Source of the DNA: Pseudomonas sp. GM48
Lineage (GTDB): Bacteria; Pseudomonadota; Gammaproteobacteria; Pseudomonadales; Pseudomonadaceae
DNA: 64,000 bases
Reading direction: 5' to 3'
Assembly (NCBI RefSeq): GCF_000282335.1
Contig: NZ_AKJM01000107.1
Coordinates: 1 to 64,000, forward strand
Each line of letters starts with the position of its first letter. Positions within the stretch are counted from its first letter, which is position 1. Positions 7,958 through 15,866 of this stretch are shown piece after piece. A program made the position numbers and the translations under genes. The notes beneath the pieces are model-generated. The model saw only the letters and a program-made list of their open reading frames with translations. It did not search any database and had not been told where the DNA came from.

Positions 7958-9564
7958 ACTCGATCTTCCTGCGTATCTATGGCGGCATGTGCGCCGCGCT
8001 GATTCTGGTGGCGGTGCTCGGTGTGCTGGCGTTGCACCTGCTCAATCAGGTGCGCAGCGAGCAATACCGCGAGCGCCTGGCCCACGGCACGTTTTCGCTG
8101 ATGGCCGATAACCTGCAACCGATGAACCCGACCGAACGCCACCGGGCCTTGCTGGTGTGGGAGCGGCTGCTGGGCATTCCGCTGGCGTTGAAAACCTTTG
8201 CCGAGACTGACCTTGACCTTACCCAGCGCACTCGTGTGTTGCGCGGCCAGGCATTGGTGGAGCAGACCGGGCCGCACGCGGCGAAGGTCTACAAACTGGT
8301 CAGCGACAAGGAGCAGTTGATGCTCACCGGGGAAGTGCAGCAGATCAGCGAACAACTGGCCCGGGCGACCATCTACCTGTTGACCGATGAACTTGTGCGG
8401 ACCCCGGTAGCCGAGCAGCCCTTGCGCCTGGCGCAATTGAAGGAAAGCAAGGGCTTCGGCTTCGACCTGCGGCTGGTCACGGTTGACGAGGCGGGCATGG
8501 ACGACGACCAGAGCCGCCGGGTGTCCGAGGGTGACACCGTGATGGCGCTGGGCAAGGAGGGTGATTCGATCCGGGTGTTTGCCGGCATGGTCGGCACGCC
8601 GTGGGTCCTGGAAATCGGCCCGTTGTACCAGATGAATCCTTATCCGCCGGAGTGGCTGGTGTTGATTGCCGCGCTGGGCCTGACGCTGATCGGTTTGATC
8701 GTCTATCTGCTGGTGCGCCAGCTGGAGCGACGCTTGCGTGGCCTCGAAGCTGCCGCCACGCGCATTGCCAAGGGTAGCCTGGAAACCCGCGTGCCAGCGC
8801 GCGGCGCGGACTCGGTGGGACGGCTGGCCTCGGCATTCAACGGCATGGCCGAGCACTTGCAACAGTTGCTGGCGATCCAGCGCGAACTGGTGCGCGCGGT
8901 GTCCCACGAATTGCGCACGCCGGTGGCGCGCTTGCGCTTCGGCCTGGAGATGATCGGCTCGGCCACCACGCCGCAAACCCTGGAAAAATACTGCCAGGGC
9001 ATGGACCACGACATCGAAGACCTCGATCGGCTGGTGGACGAGATGCTGACCTACGCGCGGCTGGAGCAGGGCTCGCCGGCGCTGAATTTCCAGCGGATCG
9101 ATCTGGATGCCTTGGTCAATCAAGTGATTGAAGAGCTGGCGCCGTTGCGCGCCGACGTCACGGTACAGCGGGGTTTGTGCCTGTCGGCCGCCGATAACGA
9201 CGATGCCTGGGTCGAGGCCGAGCCGCGTTATCTGCACCGGGCGATCCAGAATCTGGTGACTAATGCCATGCGCCATGCGCAATCACGGGTGACCATCAGC
9301 TATCAGGTGGGGCAGCAGCGTTGCCGGGTGGATATCGAGGATGACGGGCCGGGTGTGCCGGAGTCGGCGTGGGAGAAGATCTTCACGCCGTTCCTGCGCC
9401 TCGACGACAGCCGTACCCGCGCATCGGGCGGGCATGGACTGGGGTTGTCGATCGTGCGGCGCATCATCTATTGGCACGACGGGCGTGCGTTGATCGGCAA
9501 GAGCAAGAGCCTGGGTGGGGCGTGTTTCAGTCTGAGTTGGCCGCGAAATCAGGAGAAGCGTTGA
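7954..9564 (+). CDS. Sensor histidine kinase (RstB-like)
   Basis: 536-residue inner-membrane kinase. An N-terminal transmembrane helix (FLRIYGGMCAALILVAVLGVLALHLL) precedes a periplasmic domain of roughly 200 residues. A second helix (PPEWLVLIAALGLTLIGLIVYLLV), HAMP, HisKA with H318 (VSHELRTPVARLRFGLEM) and an HATPase domain (NLVTNAMRHA, DDGPGVP, GLGLSIV) follow. The start is GTG inside the GTGA overlap with the regulator stop, which suggests coupled translation. Cognate of the upstream RstA-like regulator by position. Confidence 0.88.
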   Translation: MNSIFLRIYGGMCAALILVAVLGVLALHLLNQVRSEQYRERLAHGTFSLMADNLQPMNPTERHRALLVWERLLGIPLALKTFAETDLDLTQRTRVLRGQALVEQTGPHAAKVYKLVSDKEQLMLTGEVQQISEQLARATIYLLTDELVRTPVAEQPLRLAQLKESKGFGFDLRLVTVDEAGMDDDQSRRVSEGDTVMALGKEGDSIRVFAGMVGTPWVLEIGPLYQMNPYPPEWLVLIAALGLTLIGLIVYLLVRQLERRLRGLEAAATRIAKGSLETRVPARGADSVGRLASAFNGMAEHLQQLLAIQRELVRAVSHELRTPVARLRFGLEMIGSATTPQTLEKYCQGMDHDIEDLDRLVDEMLTYARLEQGSPALNFQRIDLDALVNQVIEELAPLRADVTVQRGLCLSAADNDDAWVEAEPRYLHRAIQNLVTNAMRHAQSRVTISYQVGQQRCRVDIEDDGPGVPESAWEKIFTPFLRLDDSRTRASGGHGLGLSIVRRIIYWHDGRALIGKSKSLGGACFSLSWPRNQEKR

Positions 9565-9585
9565 GATTTTTGGTGACTGTTCAAC

Positions 9586-9670
9586 CGCTTTCGCGAGCAA
9601 GCCCGCTCCCACATTGGGCTTTGTGAGCACCACAGATCCAGTGTGGGAGCGGGCTTGCTCGCGAAGAGGC
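9586..9670. repeat. REPIN (A-type)
   Basis: Inverted REP cores (CGCGAGCAAGCCCGCTCCCAC and its complement) lie about 30 bp apart between the convergent kinase and phosphopantetheinyl transferase genes. It may act as a bidirectional transcript end. Confidence 0.9.
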
Positions 9671-9690
9671 CCGGTCATGTGCCGAAATCT

Positions 9691-10425
9691 TCAGGCCTTG
9701 ATGCTGACCAGACTCAACAACTGCCCGTCCTTGACCCCGAACTGCGCATCCAGCTCGGTGCCGCTGCGCCATTCGCTGGATAAATCCGTGAGCAGTCGCA
9801 ACCGCACCTCACCCGACTCACGCCACTCCAGCACTTCGGCGTGTTCGAAGTAAAAGCGTTGCTGAACGATCGGATAGAGCGCCTTGAACAGGCTTTCCTT
9901 GACCGAGAACGTCAGGGTGACCAGCAGCGCCCGTTGATCGTGATCACCGGCCGCCAGGCGCTGTAGCTCCGGTGGGTTGAGGATTTCCCCGGCCAGGCGT
10001 TCGGCCCGTTCGGCATTGAGCAGGTTTTCCAGGTCCATGCCCAGGCCGCGCCAATGGCTTTTGTTCGCCACGATCGCTGCGGCCCGGCCGGTGCCGTGGG
10101 TGATCGAGCCGGTGATATGAGCGGGCCACACCGGTGCCCGGTCTTCACCGATGGCCGGAACCAAATTCAAACCTTCGAGCCGTTGTAACGCGGCCCTGGC
10201 ACACACCCGCCCGGCAAGAAACTCCGCCTGCCGTTTGGCCACCGAGCGCTGGATGCTCGCCGGCGCCTCGACGGCGCTGCGCTGGAAATCATCGCTGGCC
10301 AGCCGGGCGCTATCGAAGTGAGTGCTCAGCAGGACCGTATCGGGCAGCACAAATGGCAGCGGCCAATGGTCATCGAGGGGTGTACAGCAGACGGGCAGGG
10401 CGGGGGTGGAGTTCATGTCGGGCAT
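9691..10425 (-). CDS. pcpS: 4'-phosphopantetheinyl transferase (PcpS/EntD type)
   Basis: About 244 residues. Transfers phosphopantetheine from CoA to serines of carrier proteins in fatty-acid, siderophore and nonribosomal peptide synthesis. It aligns by eye with P. aeruginosa PcpS throughout: VAKRQAEFLAGRVCARAAL, GEDRAPVWPAHITGSITHG, GMDLENLLNAERAERLAGEIL and the catalytic FSVKESLFKALYP. The frame opens at 10617 through a repeat, so the true start is 10425 (MPDMNSTPAL) or 10416; neither has a strong ribosome site. Pseudomonads often rely on a single PPTase, so this gene may be essential. Confidence 0.88.
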   Translation of the reverse strand: MPDMNSTPALPVCCTPLDDHWPLPFVLPDTVLLSTHFDSARLASDDFQRSAVEAPASIQRSVAKRQAEFLAGRVCARAALQRLEGLNLVPAIGEDRAPVWPAHITGSITHGTGRAAAIVANKSHWRGLGMDLENLLNAERAERLAGEILNPPELQRLAAGDHDQRALLVTLTFSVKESLFKALYPIVQQRFYFEHAEVLEWRESGEVRLRLLTDLSSEWRSGTELDAQFGVKDGQLLSLVSIKA

Positions 10426-10466
10426 TTTGCCGTTAAGCAGCAAGACTGGGTAGTAGCCGATAGCTT

Positions 10467-10619
10467 TTGTGGCGAGGGAGCTTGCTGTGGCGAGGGGGCT
10501 TGCCCCCGTTCGGCTGCGAAGCAGTCGTAAATCCTGCAACCGCGCCCTATCTGGCCCAATGCGATTGCAGGTTTTGGGGTGGCTTCGCCACCCAACGGGG
10601 GCAAGCCCCCTCGCCACAG
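10467..10619. repeat. B-type palindromic repeat with an extra partial copy
   Basis: A second repeat family: TGTGGCGAGGGGGCTTGC (10486 on) with CCCCCGTTCGGCTGCGAAGC, and the inverted copy ending at 10619. A truncated direct copy (TGTGGCGAGGGAGCTTGC) sits just before it from about 10469. The two cores are about 60 bp apart, with an internal hairpin GGTGGCTTCGCCACC. Confidence 0.85.
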
Positions 10620-10628
10620 AGGGCGGTC

Positions 10629-11420
10629 TCAGCCAAAGATCTTTTTGAAGAAAGCCTGCATGTCCGCCCAGGATTTTTCATCCGCGGCCTTGTTGTAGCC
10701 AATGTCCGGTCCGCCATGATCGCCATGGCTCAACCGATCGGCATCCGGATTGGTGAACCCATGCTTGGCGCCATCGAGGCTGACGAATTCATAGTCGGCC
10801 CCGGCCTTGTCCATCTCGCTCTTGAAAGCCGTGATGTTTTCCGGGGTGACGATACTGTCCAGCGCCCCGTGCTCCACCAGGATCTTCGCCTTGACGCTGC
10901 CCGGCGTTGCCGGCGTATTGGTTGCCAGCGCGCCATGGAAACTCACCACGCCCGCCAGCGGCACACCCTGGCGCGCCGCGTTGAGTACCACGCCACCACC
11001 GAAGCAGTAGCCGATGGCGGCGATTTTGTTCGGGTTGGTTTGTGCCTGTTTCTTTAGCAAATCGAGCCCGGCGTTAAACCTCGCACTGCCCACGGCACTG
11101 TCTTTCGTCACAGCTTGCATAAAGGCCATGGCGTCTTTGGGGTGCTCGGTATTTTTGCCTTCGCCGTACATGTCGATGGCCAGGGCGCTGTAGCCCAGGC
11201 CGGCGAGATCCCGGGCGCGACGCTTGGCGTAGTCGTTCAGGCCCCAGAACTCATGTACCACCAAGACCCCGGGGCGCGGGCCTTTGATGGCATCGTCATA
11301 AGCGTAATAGCCGATCAATTTCGTGCCGTCGGCACTTTGGTAAGGGATTTCCTGGGTCTTGATGGCGGCCTGGCCGAGCCCGCTCAAGGCCAGTAGGAGG
11401 ACGGCGAAGAACATGCGCAT
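10629..11420 (-). CDS. Secreted dienelactone hydrolase-family protein
   Basis: 263 residues. An N-terminal signal peptide (MRMFFAVLLLALSGLGQAA) indicates export to the periplasm. The alpha/beta-hydrolase fold shows the DLH features: GVLVVHEFWGLNDYAKRRARDLAGLGY, nucleophile Cys in GYCFGGGV, Asp in EHGALDSIV and His in AKHGFTNPDAD. The ATG at 11420 follows CAGGAGATC; an extension to 11453 lacks support. The substrate is unknown. Family members hydrolyse lactones or esters, but a periplasmic one need not act in chlorocatechol degradation. Confidence 0.85.
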   Translation of the reverse strand: MRMFFAVLLLALSGLGQAAIKTQEIPYQSADGTKLIGYYAYDDAIKGPRPGVLVVHEFWGLNDYAKRRARDLAGLGYSALAIDMYGEGKNTEHPKDAMAFMQAVTKDSAVGSARFNAGLDLLKKQAQTNPNKIAAIGYCFGGGVVLNAARQGVPLAGVVSFHGALATNTPATPGSVKAKILVEHGALDSIVTPENITAFKSEMDKAGADYEFVSLDGAKHGFTNPDADRLSHGDHGGPDIGYNKAADEKSWADMQAFFKKIFG

Positions 11421-11466
11421 GGTCGGATCTCCTGTTGAAACGTGTCGAAACATTCGGGAGGGGGCG

Positions 11467-11505
11467 GTTCAGCCCAGGTTCAGAGTGCGTTCAGGGGGAG
11501 TTCAG
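11467..11505 (+). promoter_or_regulatory. Four phased GTTCAG half-sites (PhoP boxes) of oprH
   Basis: GTTCAG occurs at 11467, 11478, 11489 and 11500, each copy exactly 11 bp after the last. PhoP binds direct hexamer repeats separated by 5 bp, so this array contains three overlapping PhoP boxes. The last copy ends 11 bp before the candidate -10 element (TAACCT, 11517-11522), the geometry of a class of directly PhoP-activated promoters. Expected to respond to low Mg2+ and cationic peptides through PhoQ. Confidence 0.85.
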
Positions 11506-11516
11506 GGCGTGGTGCG

Positions 11517-11522
11517 TAACCT
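11517..11522 (+). promoter_or_regulatory. Candidate -10 element of the oprH promoter
   Basis: TAACCT lies 11 bp after the last PhoP half-site, and no good -35 is present, as expected for an activator-dependent promoter. Transcription would start near 11529, about 38 bp before the ATG. Confidence 0.5.
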
Positions 11523-11566
11523 TGCCCCGTACCCAAAAATCAAACAGCGCATAAGGAAACTCCCCA

Positions 11567-12169
11567 ATGACTGGATTCAAAAAACTGCTACTGGCGTTCG
11601 CCGTTCTGGGCGCGAGCACCGCAGCCTTCGCGTCCAACGACAACTTCGCCAGCCTTACTCTTGGACAGACCAGCGACAAAGTCAAAAAGTCCCACGCCCT
11701 GAACGACAACCTCAATCACCCGAACGCCGACGGTGTGATCGGCAAAGACACCACCTGGGGTGTGCGTCTGGGCCAGCAGAATAGCCAGGGCCGTTACTAC
11801 GCCACTTACGACAATGTGTCGGGCTCGCACAACGGCATTAAACTGCGTCAGGAAAACCTCCTGGGCAGCTACGATCTGTTCTACCCGGTGAGCAGCAGTA
11901 CCAAATTGTTCGGCGGTGCCACCGCGGGCCTGACCAAACTGACGCAGGAATCGCCAGGCTTCAGCCGTGACAGCGATATCGGCTACGCCATCGGTGGCCA
12001 GGTGGGTGTGCTGCAACAGGTTTCGCAGAACACCTCGGTTGAACTGGGTTACCGTTACCTGCGCAGCAATGCCAGCACCGAGATGAGTGAGCGCGGAGGC
12101 AGCAAGCAGGGTTCGCTGGACCTGACCAGCAGCGCCCAGACTTACCTGTCCGCCAACTACGCTTTCTGA
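11567..12169 (+). CDS. oprH: Outer-membrane protein OprH
   Basis: 200 residues, the exact length of P. aeruginosa OprH. A signal peptide (MTGFKKLLLAFAVLGASTAAFA) precedes a small beta-barrel. Diagnostic stretches are NLNHPNADGVI, TWGVRLGQQNSQGRYYATYDN, KLRQENLLGSYDLFYPV, KLFGGATAGLTKL, GYRYLRSNASTEM and terminal LSANYAF with the barrel-signal Phe. OprH stabilises lipopolysaccharide when Mg2+ is scarce, contributing to polymyxin and aminoglycoside tolerance. AGGAAAC precedes the ATG. Preceded by the PhoP box array; separated from phoP by a REPIN. Confidence 0.93.
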   Translation: MTGFKKLLLAFAVLGASTAAFASNDNFASLTLGQTSDKVKKSHALNDNLNHPNADGVIGKDTTWGVRLGQQNSQGRYYATYDNVSGSHNGIKLRQENLLGSYDLFYPVSSSTKLFGGATAGLTKLTQESPGFSRDSDIGYAIGGQVGVLQQVSQNTSVELGYRYLRSNASTEMSERGGSKQGSLDLTSSAQTYLSANYAF

Positions 12170-12193
12170 CAAGGGCAGGCGCCAACGCGAAGC

Positions 12194-12285
12194 CTGTAGG
12201 AGCGAGCTTGCTCGCGAAAGCGGTGTGTCAGGCAACATCAATGTTGACTGTGCCGCCGTCTTCGCGAGCAAGCTCGCTCCTACAG
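12194..12285. repeat. REPIN (GTAGGAGCGAGC variant) between oprH and phoP
   Basis: The inverted REP copies have the core GTAGGAGCGAGCTTGC instead of GTGGGAGCGGGCTTGC, making this the only copy of that variant in the window. It occupies half of the 189-bp oprH-phoP gap and would form a large hairpin in an oprH-phoPQ transcript. Confidence 0.9.
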
Positions 12286-12358
12286 TGACCGTTACCATGT
12301 TAGCTATTGAGGTGCGACGTTGTGCCTCTGGAGATGTTGATTTGCCCGGGAGAGCGTT

Positions 12359-13036
12359 ATGAAACTGCTGGTTGTCGAAGATGAAGCGCTGTTGCGTCAT
12401 CACCTGCAAACCCGCCTGACGGAGAGCGGCCACGTGGTCGAGTCCGTGGCCAACGCCGAGGAGGCGCTGTATCAGACCGCACAGTTCAATTTTGACCTGG
12501 CGGTGATCGACCTCGGTCTGCCGGGCATGAGCGGGCTCGACCTGATCCGTCAGTTGCGTTCAAGTGGCAAGACCTTCCCGATCCTGATCCTGACCGCGCG
12601 CGGCAACTGGCAGGACAAGGTCGAAGGCCTGGCCGCCGGGGCCGACGATTACGTGGTCAAACCGTTCCAGTTCGAAGAGCTGGACGCCCGTCTGAATGCC
12701 TTGCTGCGCCGCTCCAGCGGTTTTACCCAATCGACCATCGTTGCCGGTCCCTTGCTGCTGGACCTCAATCGCAAACAGGCGTCCCTCGATGAACAGCCGC
12801 TGGCGCTGACCGCGTACGAGTACCGCATCCTCGAATACCTGATGCGCCACCATCAGCAAGTAGTACCCAAGGACCGCTTGATGGAACAGCTCTACCCGGA
12901 TGACGACGAGCGTGATCCGAATGTGATCGAGGTACTGGTCGGCCGGCTGCGGCGCAAACTGGAGGGGCCGGGCGGATTCAAGCCGATCGACACCGTGCGC
13001 GGCCTGGGCTACCTGTTCAATGAGCGTTGCACTTGA
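12359..13036 (+). CDS. phoP: Response regulator PhoP
   Basis: 225-residue OmpR-family regulator. Receiver with ED near the N-terminus, phospho-acceptor D51 (AVIDLGLPGMSG) and K in VVKPFQFEEL; winged helix with LTAYEYRILEYLMRH and VRGLGYLFNERCT. GGGAG precedes the ATG. Identity rests on neighbours (oprH before, phoQ after) and close resemblance to P. aeruginosa PhoP. It activates oprH and Mg2+/peptide-response genes. It overlaps phoQ by 4 bp (TTGA). Confidence 0.93.
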   Translation: MKLLVVEDEALLRHHLQTRLTESGHVVESVANAEEALYQTAQFNFDLAVIDLGLPGMSGLDLIRQLRSSGKTFPILILTARGNWQDKVEGLAAGADDYVVKPFQFEELDARLNALLRRSSGFTQSTIVAGPLLLDLNRKQASLDEQPLALTAYEYRILEYLMRHHQQVVPKDRLMEQLYPDDDERDPNVIEVLVGRLRRKLEGPGGFKPIDTVRGLGYLFNERCT

Positions 13037-14379
13037 TCCGTTCGCTGCGCATTCGCTTGATGCTCGCCGCCACGCTGTTGGCGGTGTTGTTCATGCTGGC
13101 GTTGCTGCCGGCGATGCAAGGGGCCTTCAGCCTGGCGCTGCAGGACTCCATCGAGCAGCGCCTGGCATCGGACGTGACCACGCTGATCTCTGCCGCCCGG
13201 GTGGAGAACAACAGCCTGCAGATGCCGGCGCAATTGCCCGACGAACGCTTCAACCTCACCGACAGCCGATTGCTCGGCTACATCTATGACCGTGAGGGGC
13301 ACCAGGTCTGGCGTTCGAAGGCAACCCAGGAAGAACACATCAATTACACGCCGCGCTACGACGGGCGTGGCAGCGAGTTCGCGCGGATCCGCGAAGCCAA
13401 TGGCCAGGAGTTCTTCGTCTACGACGTCGAGGTCAAGTTGCTCGGCGGTAAAAGTGCAGCGTTCAGCATCGTGGCGCTGCAACCGGTTCGCGAGTACGAA
13501 CTGACCCTCGAAGGCCTGCGGGAAAATCTTTACCTGGGTTTTGGCGCGGCACTGTTGGTGTTGCTGGCATTGCTGTGGATCGGTCTGACCTGGGGCTTGC
13601 AGGCATTGCGGCGCCTGAGCCAGGAACTGGACCAGATCGAAGGTGGCACCCGCGAAAGCCTCAGCGAAGAACATCCCCGGGAATTGCTGCGCCTGACCGG
13701 TTCCCTCAACCGTTTGCTGCACAGTGAGCGTGAGCAGCGCAGTCGCTACCGCGATTCCCTCGATGACCTGGCCCATAGCCTGAAAACGCCGCTGGCGGTG
13801 TTGCAAGGCGTCAGTGAAGACATGGCCCAGCGGCCGGAGGATCGCGATCAGGCCAGGGTGCTGCAAACCCAGATCGAACGCATGAGCCAGCAGATCAGCT
13901 ACCAGTTGCAGCGCGCCAGCCTGCGCAAAAGCGGTCTGGTGCGTCATCAGGTGCGCTTGCGGCCGGTACTGAAAAGCCTGTGCGATACCCTGGACAAGGT
14001 CTATCGCGACAAGCGCGTGCATGTTGCCTTCGACCTGCCCGACCCGTGCTACGTACCGATCGAGCAGGGCGCTCTATTGGAGATGCTGGGCAACCTGTTG
14101 GAAAACGCCTATCGCCTGTGCCTTGGCGAAATACGCATTAGCGTGCGCGAAACCCTCGGCGGCACCGAGTTGTGTGTCGAGGACGACGGCCCCGGCGTAC
14201 CACAGGATCAGCGCGCACGGATTCTCGAGCGCGGCGAGCGCCTGGACCGCCAGCACCCGGGGCAGGGCATCGGCCTGGCGGTGGTCAAGGACATCATCGA
14301 AAGCTACAGCGCCCAGCTGACGCTGGGGGATTCGCCAATGGGCGGGGCGGCGTTCCGGATTCACTTCCCGGTGGTTTAA
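13033..14379 (+). CDS. phoQ: Sensor histidine kinase PhoQ
   Basis: 448 residues when started at the TTG at 13033, the same length as I recall for P. aeruginosa PhoQ (MIRSLRIRLML start). A transmembrane helix (LMLAATLLAVLFMLALLPAM) precedes a periplasmic sensor domain with SINYTPRYDGRG-like sequence (HINYTPRYDGRG). A second helix (LYLGFGAALLVLLALLWIGLTWG), HAMP, phospho-acceptor H248 (DLAHSLKTPLAVL) and an HATPase domain (NLLENAYRLC, DDGPGVP, GQGIGLAV) follow. TTG is a rare start; the alternative TTG at 13027 adds two residues. Senses Mg2+ limitation in the known family. Confidence 0.93.
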   Translation: MIRSLRIRLMLAATLLAVLFMLALLPAMQGAFSLALQDSIEQRLASDVTTLISAARVENNSLQMPAQLPDERFNLTDSRLLGYIYDREGHQVWRSKATQEEHINYTPRYDGRGSEFARIREANGQEFFVYDVEVKLLGGKSAAFSIVALQPVREYELTLEGLRENLYLGFGAALLVLLALLWIGLTWGLQALRRLSQELDQIEGGTRESLSEEHPRELLRLTGSLNRLLHSEREQRSRYRDSLDDLAHSLKTPLAVLQGVSEDMAQRPEDRDQARVLQTQIERMSQQISYQLQRASLRKSGLVRHQVRLRPVLKSLCDTLDKVYRDKRVHVAFDLPDPCYVPIEQGALLEMLGNLLENAYRLCLGEIRISVRETLGGTELCVEDDGPGVPQDQRARILERGERLDRQHPGQGIGLAVVKDIIESYSAQLTLGDSPMGGAAFRIHFPVV

Positions 14380-14405
14380 CCGGGAGATTGATAGTGCATC
14401 TACTG

Positions 14406-14498
14406 GCCCATTCGCGAGCAAGCCCGCTCCCACATTTGGCCGCGTACGCGAGGTAAATGCGGTCCCCTGTGGGAGCGGGCTTGCTCGCGAAGAGGCCA
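14406..14498. repeat. REPIN (A-type)
   Basis: Inverted REP cores at 14411-14434 and 14468-14492, between the convergent phoQ and AraC-regulator genes. Confidence 0.9.
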
Positions 14499-14529
14499 GT
14501 GAATATTTCAAAAAAATCGGCCTTGGGAA

Positions 14530-15528
14530 TCAGTTCTCCTGCGCCCGATAAGCCCCCGGTGTCAGCCCGGTCCATTTCTTGAACGCCCGGTGAAACGCCG
14601 AAGGCTCGGAAAACCCCAGTTGCTCGGCGATCTGTTGCAACGACAGGTCAGCGCGACTCAGGTGATAAATCGCGATGTCCCGGCGCAGTTGGTCCTTCAA
14701 TTCCTGAAAACTCGAACCCTCTTCCCGCAGATGCCGGCGCAAGGTTTGCGGGCTGATGTGCAAGTGGGTGGCCACGGCTTCCAGGTCGGGCCAGCGTGCA
14801 CTGTCGCGGCTGAGCAAGCGCCGCAAGCGGCTGCTCAAACTGTCGCCTTCGTCCGGGCGCGAGAGCAGGTCGGCGGGGGAACGTTCGAGGAAATGCTTGA
14901 GGGTGCGTTCGTCCTGCAACAGCGGCATGGCCAGGTAGCGGCTGTGAAACAACAGGCTGCTCTGGGTCCTGGAAAACTCAAGCGGACAGGAAAACAGCAG
15001 GTCGTACTCGGCGCCGTGTTCGGGCCTGGGGTAGCTGAACGTGGCCTGCTCCAGGCGAATGCGCTGGCCGATCAGCCAACTGCCGAATCGATGCCAGATC
15101 ACCAACAGAGCCTCGCTCAGAAAGTGGTCCGGGTCCCAAAGTTGCGCGTCGTCCAGGCTCAGGCGGACCCATTCATCCTCGCGGCTCAGGGTCAAACGCG
15201 GAGCCCCGGGGAATAGGCTATAAAACAATAAGCCGCGATTGAGTGCCTTATCCAGATTGCGGCAGTGGATCACGGCATGACACATCATCGCGAAGCTACC
15301 CGGTTTGCTCGGGGCTTGCCCAAAACCCAGGTACTCGTCGTCCAGTGCCAGCCATAAGGCCTGAATCAGTTGGGTGAACTGCTCCGGAGCGATGCGCGCC
15401 CGCGGCTCGTCCAGCAATTCGGGGCTGATTCCCAATTGCTGGAGCAGGCCCGAATAGTCGTAGCCGTGCCGACGCGCACCTCCAAGGGCGGCGCGGGCGA
15501 AATGACTGGCGATGGTGCGTTCGCGCAT
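14530..15528 (-). CDS. AraC-family transcriptional regulator
   Basis: 332 residues. The N-terminal two thirds resemble the arabinose-binding-like domain of OruR-type AraC regulators (GYDYSGLLQQLGISPELLDEPRARIAPEQFTQLIQALWL). The C-terminal third holds the AraC double helix-turn-helix (LEAVATHLHISPQTLRRHLREEGSSFQELKDQLRRD and QIAEQLGFSEPSAFHRAFKKWTGLTPGAYR). The start is placed at MRERTIASHF (15528), before which the open frame runs through repeats and palindromes. Divergent from dctA with a 338-bp shared region, so it may act on that region; the effector is unknown. Confidence 0.85.
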   Translation of the reverse strand: MRERTIASHFARAALGGARRHGYDYSGLLQQLGISPELLDEPRARIAPEQFTQLIQALWLALDDEYLGFGQAPSKPGSFAMMCHAVIHCRNLDKALNRGLLFYSLFPGAPRLTLSREDEWVRLSLDDAQLWDPDHFLSEALLVIWHRFGSWLIGQRIRLEQATFSYPRPEHGAEYDLLFSCPLEFSRTQSSLLFHSRYLAMPLLQDERTLKHFLERSPADLLSRPDEGDSLSSRLRRLLSRDSARWPDLEAVATHLHISPQTLRRHLREEGSSFQELKDQLRRDIAIYHLSRADLSLQQIAEQLGFSEPSAFHRAFKKWTGLTPGAYRAQEN

Positions 15529-15586
15529 GGCAGCAGTTCTGACCGTTGAACGACGGATGGTAGCTGCGCACTGCGGGCATGAACAG

Positions 15587-15641
15587 GGCGGATATCCGCC
15601 AATTAGCAGGACGACTTTTAGTAGAAGGGCGGAAATCCGCC
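15587..15641. promoter_or_regulatory. Twin palindromes, candidate DctD enhancer sites
   Basis: GGCGGATATCCGCC (15587-15600, perfect) and GGCGGAAATCCGCC (15628-15641, one central mismatch) have centres 41 bp apart, close to four helical turns. They lie about 80-130 bp upstream of the dctA -24 element, the normal place for an NtrC-family enhancer. DctD is the known sigma-54 activator of dctA in Pseudomonas and Rhizobium. They also lie just upstream of the divergent AraC gene and might be its sites instead. Confidence 0.6.
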
Positions 15642-15720
15642 ACACCGTTGTAACTGCCCGCTGACAGGGAGTTTGCTGCAACCCTTGGTATCAAAAGGCT
15701 TGCAGGGTTTTTACGGAAAG

Positions 15721-15735
15721 TGGCACGGGCCTTGC
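15721..15735 (+). promoter_or_regulatory. Sigma-54 promoter of dctA
   Basis: TGGCACGGGCCTTGC is a near-perfect sigma-54 -24/-12 element, with GG (15722-15723) and GC (15734-15735) separated by 10 bp. It starts 146 bp before the dctA ATG. Confidence 0.92.
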
Positions 15736-15866
15736 GATACAACGAGCAGATGCCTGCCGTAGCGCAGCTCGACAAAACAAATCCCTCCAGTGCAGGAGGG
15801 TTCGCAATTGCGGTGTTGCGGGCAACAGATGGATGTTGTCACCGGGCACCCTTGAGGAACTTTGCA

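Larger units (their letters stand above)
15529..15866. other. Divergent regulatory region between the AraC regulator and dctA
   Basis: Contains two tandem palindromes (15587-15600 and 15628-15641), the dctA sigma-54 promoter (15721-15735) and an approximately 120-nt dctA leader. The leader includes a CCCTCC/GGAGGG hairpin at 15783-15800. No gene is seen. Confidence 0.7.
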
